9,485 bases of DNA from JANLIQ01 sp964358205. GTDB lineage: Bacteria; Patescibacteriota; UBA1384; 2-12-FULL-50-11. Where the stretch lies: the NCBI GenBank assembly GCA_964358205.1, contig CAYHNZ010000034.1, positions 1 through 9,485 on the forward strand. The letters run 5' to 3'. This document shows positions 1-5,800 of this stretch, piece by piece. The position numbers and the translations under genes were made by a program. Under the pieces are notes generated by a model. That model searched no databases. It worked only from the letters and a program-made list of their open reading frames with translations, and was not told the DNA's origin. Within the stretch, counting starts at the first letter, position 1; every line of letters begins with the position of its first letter.

Positions 1-420
1 TTGCAGTTTATTCTGACCTATCGTTACCGCTACTTTCTCGGGTTGCAGAACACAGGGATCGCCGGTATCAATTGACGGGCAACTGACATAGCAAGTTGGC
101 GTCGGAGAGTCTGAACCGACCAGTGGTGGCAGACAAGAGATTAAGCCGCCTTCACTAGCATTTTGGTATTTGGTGGCAAAATTAGTATTCGTTCGTTTTT
201 CTATCGCCACGAAAGACAGCGATTGCTCATTTAGAGCCAAAGCGGTCTGTTTTAGCTCGGTCGTCGTCGTTAGACGGCTGGCAGCGTTGTTGAGCGTCGC
301 CATCGCCACCCCGACCATAATCAGAAAAGTGACGGCAAAGAGAACTTCAATCAACGAGAAACCTTTCCTTCCCCGGAGAATCGGTGCCTTTGGCAGGATG
401 TGACTTAAGACCTTTTTCAT
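1..420 (-). CDS. Type IV prepilin-like protein, C-terminus beyond window edge
   Basis: The open frame runs from the ATG at 418-420 leftwards off the window; 140 residues are visible with no stop. Residues 1-20 form a basic leader (MKKVLSHILPKAPILRGRKG), followed by the prepilin motif GFSLIEVLF with Gly20 at -1, Phe21 at +1 and Glu25 at +5. A hydrophobic helix extends to about residue 42. This is the class III signal cleaved by prepilin peptidase (PilD), and the product should be a minor pilin or pseudopilin in the inner membrane. After the helix there are four cysteines in a stretch rich in Pro, Ser and Thr, perhaps a disulfide-bonded loop. The ATG overlaps the TGA stop of the upstream prepilin by one base (TGATG), so the two are probably translationally coupled. 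The prepilin assignment is firm; the pilin subtype is not resolvable. Confidence 0.88.
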   Translation of the reverse strand, partial: MKKVLSHILPKAPILRGRKGFSLIEVLFAVTFLIMVGVAMATLNNAASRLTTTTELKQTALALNEQSLSFVAIEKRTNTNFATKYQNASEGGLISCLPPLVGSDSPTPTCYVSCPSIDTGDPCVLQPEKVAVTIGQNKLQ

Positions 421-1727
421 CAGCTCGGAACCTCCGGTGGACAAGGCGTCTTTAATTCTTTAGCCATTGCCCTACCAGCCAATAGTCGAGCGAGGCGCGA
501 TCGAAAAGTTTGATTGACTCGATTATTCAAGGTAATTGGGTTACAGGCAGTCTTAGCGCCACCCGGGTCGTAGTAATGATTGCCCGGGTCGGAAACTGTC
601 GACCCACAGGACAAGAAGTTAAAGACCTTAACTCGCTGCGCTAAGGTCTTGTCGAGAGGGTAAAGTGGGTCTGGGTCTAGCTGAAACAGTCCATAGGCAT
701 CGACCGCCGACACAGTCACCGTCACTTGATGTGGCTGGTTAGCCACGGAGAATCGATCGGTTGTAAACTGGTAGCGGATCGTCTCGTGACTCAAATCTTC
801 GAAGTAGCCAGTAATCAGTGTTTGAGCGCCGCTACCGGTGTTCCAGCTAATATCGTAAGTAACCAGCAGATTAGGGTCACCAGCGAATTCTGGGTCATTA
901 ACCCGGTCTTTGGCTCGCGGAAAACTCATCAGCACTGTTGAGTCGGAACTACGACAGGCGACAGCCAGATTGAATTTGTTGGCGTCAACATCATCCGACC
1001 AGCGCGGCGCCAGCGTATCCTGAACTGGCAGAAAGAAACTTTGGGGACTCGAGCGAGACACAGCCACTTCACCGGTCTCGCGATCAACCGTGACGAATCT
1101 CTGCTCGGCGACTTTTTGGCTGGCCAGTACTATCACTAGATAGCGTGAAACCCTGTGCTCGACCGTGTCTTTTTTGATACCGACCCACGATCCTGCATAA
1201 ATGGAAGCTGATTTAATTAAAGGGTTACTGTAACTACCGCAAGTAAAGCCTTCCTGGCCGACTGTGAACCGAATCACCGTTTTACTGTCGTTAGGGTCCT
1301 GAACCGTTGGGTTGAACGAGGCGATATAGATTCCTCGTGGCAGAGTGATGTTTCTAAGCGTGGTAAAGCCGCCCTGCAAATCACCGGTAGCGCATTGAGC
1401 CAGCCCGCGCTCCAGGGCAACGCTATTGGTCGTACTAGTCCCCTTGATTGTTGGCCCGTTATTTGTGCCTTGGGCGAAGTTGCCGAAGGCAACTTGATAG
1501 ACTTGCGTCGAACTAGCCCCATCGGCTTTATCTGGTGCCTTAGAGCGGGTTTGGGCTTCAACAATCACCTGTCGGAGCTGATTGGCGCTAGAATCGAGCG
1601 ATAATCGATCGCTCCGGTTGAAAATATTAGGAATACTGGCCACGCCAATCAAGACGATAACGGCAATCACCACCAACAATTCCACTAGCGAATAGCTAGC
1701 TCGGCGGTTAATTGCTCGGAATAACAT
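420..1727 (-). CDS. Large prepilin-like protein (435 aa) with non-canonical cleavage site
   Basis: Second prepilin gene of the pilC operon. The N-terminus reads MLFRAINRRASYSLVELLVV: a short basic leader, then Ser11 at the -1 position, Tyr12 at +1, Glu16 at +5 and a hydrophobic helix to about residue 30 ending IPNIFNRS. The usual -1 glycine is replaced by serine, which in characterised pilins can lower processing by prepilin peptidase. The remaining ~400 residues are a large exported domain; residues ~250-360 alternate beta-strand-like segments resembling an Ig/Fn3-like fold, though no family is recognised. Several cysteines lie in the C-terminal part. The start at 1727 overlaps the end of the preceding prepilin gene by 20 bp; a GGGGGA run lies just upstream. 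The size suggests a pilus-tip or surface adhesin-type minor pilin rather than a major subunit; that role is inferred. Confidence 0.85.
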   Translation of the reverse strand: MLFRAINRRASYSLVELLVVIAVIVLIGVASIPNIFNRSDRLSLDSSANQLRQVIVEAQTRSKAPDKADGASSTQVYQVAFGNFAQGTNNGPTIKGTSTTNSVALERGLAQCATGDLQGGFTTLRNITLPRGIYIASFNPTVQDPNDSKTVIRFTVGQEGFTCGSYSNPLIKSASIYAGSWVGIKKDTVEHRVSRYLVIVLASQKVAEQRFVTVDRETGEVAVSRSSPQSFFLPVQDTLAPRWSDDVDANKFNLAVACRSSDSTVLMSFPRAKDRVNDPEFAGDPNLLVTYDISWNTGSGAQTLITGYFEDLSHETIRYQFTTDRFSVANQPHQVTVTVSAVDAYGLFQLDPDPLYPLDKTLAQRVKVFNFLSCGSTVSDPGNHYYDPGGAKTACNPITLNNRVNQTFRSRLARLLAGRAMAKELKTPCPPEVPS

Positions 1728-2676
1728 CTAGTCCCCCGACGTCATTTTGGCAAGCGCCAGCAACATAACCGCCGGCACCGCTGACGATTGGTTCGACTGT
1801 AACGCGGTTATCGCGGGTGATGGTGGCATCGAGATTATCGATCTTGCATTGGTAGAGATATTTGCCGTCGTAATTATTATATAAGGGAGCATCACCAGAA
1901 CCAGTAAGGTTGTTGAAGAAGCTGGTTGTATCACTACTGTCATCAAGATGTCGGACAACAATGCCACTGCCTTTGTAATAACGTTTGTAGGTAGCGGGTG
2001 AGGGGTCGCCAGCGGTGACGTTAAACATTAAAGTGGCGTCGACATCAGTCGCTTCGTTTTCGAGCCTGGCGGCGATCAGCAGATCGCCGTAGTCGTAAGA
2101 AACTCGATACTGGTACTGGTCGACACCCTCGCTACTGAATGGCTTGGGATCGCTCAAGACCCGGTCAATATAACGAAAACAGATCAGAAAGTTGTTGACC
2201 GAAACGAAGCCAGGTTTCATTAATAATGGCTTGGTGTCCATGTCTTTGACGGTCGGTGCTGGTATTGGCGGGTCACCCGTCATCGTAACTTCTTGATTGT
2301 TCAAATTGAGGAAATCGGCTGTTTTGCCTAAAGTTGCGCCGTTGCATTTTTCAATGTCGCCAGCCAAAGCGTAATTGGAGTTGGGGTTTCGCACACCCGA
2401 AGCTAAAAATTCAGCGTCCGAACCGCCGTAGCTACCTAAATAAAATGTCGAGTTAGGGTAAATCTTAAAATCGGCCTTGAACAAATTGGCGGCCGCCAGA
2501 AAACTGTTAACATCGGCTTTGCGTCGGGCGTCACGGCTCTTGCGTTGAACCGGCACAATTGCCACCGTCGTCAGAGTTATCAAAATACCGATGATGGTAA
2601 TAACGACCAGTAGCTCTATCAGGGTGAAACCAGGACGAGATTTAAGATTTAAGATTTTAGATTTTAGAAGTTTCAT
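1708..2676 (-). CDS. Prepilin-like protein (322 aa), CPR-style N-terminal helix
   Basis: First prepilin after pilC. From the ATG at 2674-2676 the leader is 16 residues (MKLLKSKILNLKSRPG), then GFTLIELLVVITIIGILI with Gly16 at -1, Phe17 at +1 and Glu21 at +5. Next comes KSRDARRKADVNSFLAAANL, the helix typical of Patescibacteria prepilins, and a globular domain of ~240 residues with about four cysteines. The product should be a pilin or pseudopilin exported and assembled by PilC. An in-frame ATG at 2784 is an alternative start, giving 36 more residues. It has a better Shine-Dalgarno sequence (GAGGAAAG, about 8 nt away) and leaves only a 15-bp gap from pilC. I chose 2676 because it gives a normal leader length, although its GGGGA sits very close to the ATG. 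The leader codons are built on a heptamer tandem repeat. The 3' end overlaps the next gene by 20 bp. Confidence 0.87.
   Translation of the reverse strand: MKLLKSKILNLKSRPGFTLIELLVVITIIGILITLTTVAIVPVQRKSRDARRKADVNSFLAAANLFKADFKIYPNSTFYLGSYGGSDAEFLASGVRNPNSNYALAGDIEKCNGATLGKTADFLNLNNQEVTMTGDPPIPAPTVKDMDTKPLLMKPGFVSVNNFLICFRYIDRVLSDPKPFSSEGVDQYQYRVSYDYGDLLIAARLENEATDVDATLMFNVTAGDPSPATYKRYYKGSGIVVRHLDDSSDTTSFFNNLTGSGDAPLYNNYDGKYLYQCKIDNLDATITRDNRVTVEPIVSGAGGYVAGACQNDVGGLDVIPSN
2639..2666. repeat. Heptamer tandem repeat (4 units) inside a prepilin leader sequence
   Basis: Four 7-bp units on the plus strand: GATTTAA twice, then GATTTTA twice. They encode most of the basic leader peptide between the start codon and the Gly/Phe cleavage site of the 1708-2676 prepilin. 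Seven is not a multiple of three, so gain or loss of one unit would shift the frame. The units resemble the heptamers in the pilC leader at 4045-4072. Confidence 0.75.
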
Positions 2677-2799
2677 TTCCCCATATTCCACATTAGCAAG
2701 AACTCTGTTTTGTGTCTTAATTCTATGTCGAGCCACTTGTTGGTGAGAGCCAGAAGCGGAGCGACTATATTCTTCATTCATCATTCTTAATTCTTTCCT

Positions 2800-4008
2800 C
2801 TAGATCGACCCGCTTAAATTGTAGATCGGCTGTAAGACCGAGATAATAATAAAGGCCACCGCCACCCCAAGAACAACGATGATGAATGGCTCAATCAAAG
2901 CCGAGAAGGTTTGCAACTTACCGTCAACTTCGCCCTCAAAATAATCAGCCAGCGTGGCCGCCGAGCCGCCCAAATCACCCGATTGTTGGCCAACAAAAAG
3001 CAGTTGGGTCATCAACTTCGGAAAGTACTTATTGTTCTGCATCGTCGAGGTCACCGGCGCTCCCTGCTCGAGCGAGTGCATAAGCAGGTGCAAAGTTCGT
3101 CGAAAGATAACGTTGGGAGTGGAGTCGGCAATAATCCCCATCGCTTCTAAAATCGGCACGCCAGCGGCCAAAAGCAGTGCCAGAGTTCGGTTGAAACGAG
3201 CCAAATAAACCTGGGTATTAAGAGAGCCAATAACGGGGAAATTGAGGGCGATGTAACTGCCGATTTGTTTACCGGGTTTGGTCATCAAGAACAATCGCAA
3301 AACGACGCCTAGGGCGATGATAATAATCACTAGCAGTAACCAGTGGTTAATTAGGAAGTCGGTCATCGCCAATAAAATCTTGGTCGAAACCGGTAACTCG
3401 CTATCGGTCGAAGCAAAAATATCCTTAATCGGCGGGATGACTTTGGTTAAAATTATTGCCCCAACAATCACCATCACCACCATAATGAAGGCAGGGTAGA
3501 TCATCGCCGAACGAACCTTGCCGACAAATTCCGCCGAGCGAGCCGTGGTTGTCGATAAGTCATCGAGAACCTTAACCATATTGCCGGTTGCTTCGCCAGC
3601 CCGAATGACACCGATTTCCACTTCAGGAAAAATCTTTGGCTGACTGGCCATGGCTACGGACAAGGCAAAACCATTTTCGAGCGATCGGTGAACCTCGCCC
3701 ATGACTTGGCGAAGTTTTTTGTTTGGTGTCTCGGCGACAATATCAATCGCTTGAGCAATACCGACGCCAGCCTTCAGCATCGTCGACAGCTCCCGATACA
3801 TTATCGACCGGTCTTTGGCCGAAACCTTACCGAAGCTAAAGCCCTTCAAGCCACTTTTTTCTTCCTCGATTGAGATGACGGTGTAGCCCTTATCAAGCAA
3901 GAGGCGTCGCACCGCCGCCAAATCTCTGGCTGCGGCTCGACCGGAACGGATATGACCCTTCTCGTCTTTGACTTTATACCGAAAAAAAGACCTTGCTGTT
4001 TTCGTCAT
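2800..4008 (-). CDS. pilC: Type IV pilus inner-membrane assembly protein PilC (type II secretion F family)
   Basis: 402 residues, the usual length for PilC/GspF. It is the polytopic inner-membrane platform that links the cytoplasmic assembly ATPase to the pilin pool. An N-terminal cytoplasmic segment (FFRYKVKDEKGHIRSGRA, residues 8-25, and GYTVISIEEE, 41-50) is typical of the family. Two T2SF domains follow at about residues 66-190 and 270-395. Repeated motifs are YRELSTMLKAGVGIAQAID with VIRAGEATGNM in the first, and RFNRTLALLLAAGVPILEAM with VGQQSGDLGG in the second. Transmembrane segments lie near 170-190, 220-241 and 370-395. The ATG at 4008 is preceded almost directly by GGAGGG, a very short spacing, but no better in-frame start is visible. 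It is the promoter-proximal gene of an operon with three prepilins. The ATPase and peptidase genes normally found beside it are absent from this window. Confidence 0.95.
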   Translation of the reverse strand: MTKTARSFFRYKVKDEKGHIRSGRAAARDLAAVRRLLLDKGYTVISIEEEKSGLKGFSFGKVSAKDRSIMYRELSTMLKAGVGIAQAIDIVAETPNKKLRQVMGEVHRSLENGFALSVAMASQPKIFPEVEIGVIRAGEATGNMVKVLDDLSTTTARSAEFVGKVRSAMIYPAFIMVVMVIVGAIILTKVIPPIKDIFASTDSELPVSTKILLAMTDFLINHWLLLVIIIIALGVVLRLFLMTKPGKQIGSYIALNFPVIGSLNTQVYLARFNRTLALLLAAGVPILEAMGIIADSTPNVIFRRTLHLLMHSLEQGAPVTSTMQNNKYFPKLMTQLLFVGQQSGDLGGSAATLADYFEGEVDGKLQTFSALIEPFIIVVLGVAVAFIIISVLQPIYNLSGSI

Positions 4009-4018
4009 CCCTCCAATT

Positions 4019-4042
4019 CCTAGCTTACTACAGTAAGCTAGG
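4019..4042. promoter_or_regulatory. Perfect inverted repeat in the pilC 5' leader
   Basis: Arms CCTAGCTTACT and AGTAAGCTAGG (11 bp each) around a 2-base centre; as RNA a 10-bp stem with a 4-nt loop is more realistic. On the minus strand the hairpin ends a few bases before the GGAGGG of pilC, so it could affect ribosome access or protect the mRNA 5' region. No U-run follows on either strand, which argues against a terminator. Confidence 0.6.
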
Positions 4043-4044
4043 GG

Positions 4045-4107
4045 AATCTAGAATCTAGAATTTAGAATTAAGGTTTGCCCGCACTTTTCTTGATTCTTGA
4101 TTCTTCT
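4045..4107. repeat. Two heptamer repeat tracts in the pilC leader
   Basis: Positions 4045-4072 are four 7-bp units: AATCTAG, AATCTAG, AATTTAG, AATTAAG. Positions 4087-4107 hold TTCTTGA twice and then TTCTTCT. Both lie in the presumed untranslated leader of the pilC operon. They resemble the heptamers in the prepilin leader at 2639-2666. Heptanucleotide tandem repeats are known from other bacteria such as cyanobacteria; their role here is unknown. Confidence 0.65.
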
Positions 4108-4123
4108 TAATGATCGGTTGTTT

Positions 4124-4139
4124 TGCTAACATAATAGCA
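4124..4139. promoter_or_regulatory. Shared divergent -10 region for pilC (minus) and PRC-barrel gene (plus)
   Basis: The 16 bp TGCTAACATAATAGCA is partly symmetric (TGCTA/TAGCA arms). On the plus strand CATAAT (4130-4135) fits a -10 for the gene starting at 4139. On the minus strand TATTAT (4131-4136) preceded by TGC is an extended -10 for pilC, with GGGACA (4153-4158) as a partial -35 at 16 bp. The plus-strand -35 is weak (TTAATG at 4107-4112). The predicted plus start site falls at or just past the ATG (leaderless mRNA), and the minus start site is about 115 nt before pilC. Confidence 0.5.
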
Positions 4140-4645
4140 TGGTCATTGATATTGTCCCCATTCTCGGTTGCCCGGTCGTTCTAGCTACTGGCCAGAAGGT
4201 TGCCGTGATCGACCGAGTAGTTTTCGACGGGAAAGACGCCAAAATTGCTGGTTTTCAGGTCAATCTAACCGGAGTGTTGAAACGCTCCGCCGGGCTAGAA
4301 ATGAGCCAAGTTATTTCGTTAGAGCGCAATCTGGTGACGATTGATAACGACAAGGTCTTAAATCGTGATCTCAAAGGATTTGACGATCTCACTCGACATT
4401 GGGGTAAGGTATTGGGTGTTAAGGCTCGGACTGAATCAAATCGTCAAATCGGGCGTGTTACCGACTTGACGGTCGACGATCAGACCGGTCATATTACTCG
4501 CCTTTATTTGCGTGATTTTCTGCGCGAACGAATTATCCCTCGGCAGTATTTAATTGGCATCACTCCCAAGGAAATCATTTTCAAGGATATTGTTGATCAA
4601 CCGATTTTTAACCAAACCGCTACTCTCGAAACGACCGCTGGTTAG
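4139..4645 (+). CDS. PRC-barrel domain protein with two tandem domains
   Basis: 168 residues, with two copies of the PRC-barrel beta fold and nothing else obvious. Repeat 1 covers about residues 8-75 (LGCPVVLATGQKVAVIDRVVFD, then AKIAGFQV). Repeat 2 covers about 88-151 (WGKVLGVKARTES with IGRVTDLTVDDQTGHITRLYL, then RQYLIGITPKEIIFKD). The GxxVLGV..IGRV.DL.VD..TG.I..L pattern is characteristic. PRC-barrels occur in RimM (ribosome maturation), photosynthetic reaction-centre H subunits and small stress or regulatory proteins. There is no RimM N-terminal domain, so RimM itself is unlikely. There is no signal peptide or membrane segment, so it should be cytoplasmic. It is transcribed divergently from pilC. 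The ATG lies only four bases after a -10-like CATAAT and has no Shine-Dalgarno sequence, which suggests leaderless translation. The specific role is unknown. Confidence 0.85.
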   Translation: MVIDIVPILGCPVVLATGQKVAVIDRVVFDGKDAKIAGFQVNLTGVLKRSAGLEMSQVISLERNLVTIDNDKVLNRDLKGFDDLTRHWGKVLGVKARTESNRQIGRVTDLTVDDQTGHITRLYLRDFLRERIIPRQYLIGITPKEIIFKDIVDQPIFNQTATLETTAG

Positions 4646-4711
4646 GTGGTCGAATGAAAATCTTTCGAAGCTAGCTCGTTCTGAAAATTAGCTCTTGAGT
4701 TCTGACACCCT

Positions 4712-4735
4712 CCCGGGCCTAGCCCGGGGATTTTC
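4712..4735 (+). terminator. Hairpin plus short T-run after the PRC-barrel gene
   Basis: Stem CCCGGGC / GCCCGGG with a CTA loop, followed by GATTTTC. It is strongly GC-paired but has only four Ts. It lies 67 bp after the PRC-barrel stop and before the next promoter. Apart from it, I see nothing coding in 4646-4810. Confidence 0.6.
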
Positions 4736-4810
4736 TACCCATCACATATGCCCCGCTTTGATGGCTAGCCGCAAGTTCGAGTTGTGTTGATCGCCCTAGT
4801 TGGCTTGGGC

Positions 4811-4839
4811 GTGACAAGACCCGGAAGTTATTGTATACT
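4811..4839 (+). promoter_or_regulatory. Sigma70-type promoter of the HD-like gene
   Basis: GTGACA (4811-4816), a 17-bp spacer and TATACT (4834-4839) match a vegetative promoter well. The predicted start site is near 4846, giving a leader of about 29 nt before the ATG at 4875. Confidence 0.65.
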
Positions 4840-4844
4840 CGCCC

Positions 4845-4861
4845 AGTACTTAACAAGTACT
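4845..4861. promoter_or_regulatory. Palindrome at the transcription start (operator or 5' hairpin)
   Basis: AGTACTT and AAGTACT form perfect 7-bp arms around AAC, beginning about six bases after the -10. The position suits a repressor operator, or a short hairpin at the very 5' end of the mRNA. Confidence 0.5.
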
Positions 4862-4874
4862 TTAAGAGTAAGCT

Positions 4875-5381
4875 ATGGAAACGCCCAAATATTTCACTCC
4901 AGAGAACTGGTGGCGCATTTGCGAGGGTCTAGGCGTGACAATTATTCGACCAACCTTCGCCTATCTTGACCTGTTAAGTCGGTACAAAGAACCGAATCGA
5001 GACTTTCATAACGCCGCCTACATCGATCACTGCTTCCAGCTATGGGAAGAACACCGATCAGCCTTTAATTTTGATAACGACTGGTACAACGCCGGTTTTG
5101 CCCTTGCCTATCATCGGGCCGTTTGCCTTCCCAGTCAAGAAGACAACGAGCTTGAGAACGTCCAGTCGGCCGAAAGAATGTGGCAGATGCTAGGACTTGA
5201 CGAGGTGATGTTTGGCATTCCCCGATTAATGATTGAGGAATTATCTCAATCAACTGCGAGTTGGCCGGGCAGTCGGTTGGTGTCGGACATCGTTTTGGCG
5301 GTGACCTACGGCGGTGATTGGGAGGCCTGTCGGAAAAATAGTCGTCGAATTCGACAAGAAGCCAAAAACGTACCAGATTAA
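4875..5381 (+). CDS. HD-superfamily phosphohydrolase-like protein with degenerate metal site (putative pseudoenzyme)
   Basis: 168 residues that align by eye with the COG4339-type predicted metal-dependent HD phosphohydrolases. Matching blocks are RYKEPNRDFHNAAYIDHCF (residues 37-54; family RYxEPxRxYHxxxHIxxCL), LAYHRAV..QEDNELENVQSAER (77-101; family WFHDAVYD..DNE..SA), SDIVLAV (137-143; family DxDLAIL) and IRQEAKNVP (159-167). The HD dyad is His80-Arg81, the His of the HI motif is Tyr49, the usual ATxH segment reads ELSQ, and the second Asp of DxDL is Val140. His45 and Asp138 remain. The C-terminal ~40 residues of the family are missing. It therefore probably lacks hydrolase activity and may act as a binding or regulatory protein, or it may be decaying. 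Its own promoter, a weak AAGAG before the ATG, and a downstream 47-aa gene suggest it is expressed. Family assignment is from memory of the motif pattern. Confidence 0.7.
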   Translation: METPKYFTPENWWRICEGLGVTIIRPTFAYLDLLSRYKEPNRDFHNAAYIDHCFQLWEEHRSAFNFDNDWYNAGFALAYHRAVCLPSQEDNELENVQSAERMWQMLGLDEVMFGIPRLMIEELSQSTASWPGSRLVSDIVLAVTYGGDWEACRKNSRRIRQEAKNVPD

Positions 5382-5402
5382 ATCTATCGGCAGGAGCGGA
5401 AG

Positions 5403-5546
5403 TTGACAATTCAAGGATTTCTTAAGCCACATCGGTTGTTTGGAGTTCCGAGGAGAGACATCTTCCTGACTCCCAATTTCCGTGATGCTTACGGAGATCA
5501 GACGAGAGCTAATCTTGAACGGACGCTTGCCGAGCTAGGAGAGTAG
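5403..5546 (+). CDS. Small hypothetical protein (47 aa, TTG start)
   Basis: A short open frame begins at TTG 5403-5405 and ends at TAG 5544-5546. A strong Shine-Dalgarno AGGAG (5392-5396) lies six bases before the TTG, and an intrinsic terminator follows 26 bp after the stop. It sits 21 bp downstream of the HD-like gene on the same strand, so the two form an operon. The protein starts MTIQGFLKPHRLFGVPRRDI and ends ANLERTLAELGE: a basic first half, then an acidic, helix-prone tail, with no signal peptide, membrane segment or cysteines. I do not recognise a family. A role as partner of the degenerate HD-like protein is possible from context only. Confidence 0.6.
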   Translation: MTIQGFLKPHRLFGVPRRDIFLTPNFRDAYGDQTRANLERTLAELGE

Positions 5547-5571
5547 AGCTAGCACCTCTCAACAAACAACC

Positions 5572-5594
5572 AGCCACCATCCGGTGGCTTTTTT
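5572..5594 (+). terminator. Intrinsic terminator of the HD-like / 47-aa operon
   Basis: Stem GCCACC / GGTGGC with an ATCC loop, immediately followed by TTTTTT (5589-5594). This is a classical rho-independent layout. The right arm and T-run are also the first bases of the dispersed repeat at 5581-5661. Confidence 0.75.
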
Positions 5595-5661
5595 AAAACT
5601 GCCAAATCGCCTTTTGCTCCCGGTTGATTAAAGAGGTGGCCGCGACGGCTGTCGCGGCCGG
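5581..5661 (-). repeat. Dispersed repeat, copy 1 (81 bp)
   Basis: About 90% identical to 8393-8472 in the same orientation, with one indel. It contains a perfect 9-bp stem (GGCCGCGAC / GTCGCGGCC) around a GGCT loop at 5638-5659, a CGGTTGATTAAAGA block and a GGTGGCTTTTTTAAAACTGCC block. It is drawn on the minus strand because the associated promoter, Shine-Dalgarno box and small frames at 5698-5854 read that way. The open frames through it differ between copies because of the indel, which favours a non-coding function. Confidence 0.8.
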
Positions 5662-5697
5662 TCATTGCCTGAAATAAGCTTGTTGTCTCGCAGACGC

Positions 5698-5784
5698 TTA
5701 CTTCGTTGCGTCCTGGTTCACTGCTGCCATAGATGGTTTGATCGCCCATCCCATAGTTAGGTTCATTGTCCGTTTATTCATCAT
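5698..5784 (-). CDS. Possible Met-rich microprotein (28 aa) in repeat unit 1
   Basis: ATG ATG at 5784-5779 is preceded at seven bases by AGTAGGTGA, which contains AGGTGA, complementary to the 16S 3' end. The frame runs 28 codons to TAA at 5698-5700 and encodes a peptide starting MMNKRTMNLTMGWAIKPSM with six methionines. A promoter and a hairpin lie just upstream. The middle of the sister unit at 8393-8635 does not preserve this peptide, so the ribosome signals may matter more than the product. No homology is recognised. Confidence 0.3.
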   Translation of the reverse strand: MMNKRTMNLTMGWAIKPSMAAVNQDATK

Positions 5785-5800
5785 ACGCATTTCACCTACT

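Noticed and set aside
1274..1564. 96-codon minus-strand frame and its plus-strand counterpart at 1395-1604
   Set aside because: Out-of-frame shadows of the large prepilin gene, which has a clear pilin N-terminus and an uninterrupted 435-codon frame.
4700..4740. IS200/IS605-type element end suggested by the CCCGGGC hairpin and the following ATTTTC
   Set aside because: No TnpA or TnpB gene or remnant and no matching opposite end in the window; an intrinsic terminator is the simpler explanation.
5065..5409. 114-codon minus-strand frame
   Set aside because: Antisense to the HD-like gene, low-complexity Arg/Pro/Ser composition, no ribosome-binding site.
5549..5749. 66-codon open frame on the minus strand
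   Set aside because: It runs through the dispersed repeat and the intrinsic terminator, has no Shine-Dalgarno, and is not preserved in the second repeat copy because of an indel.
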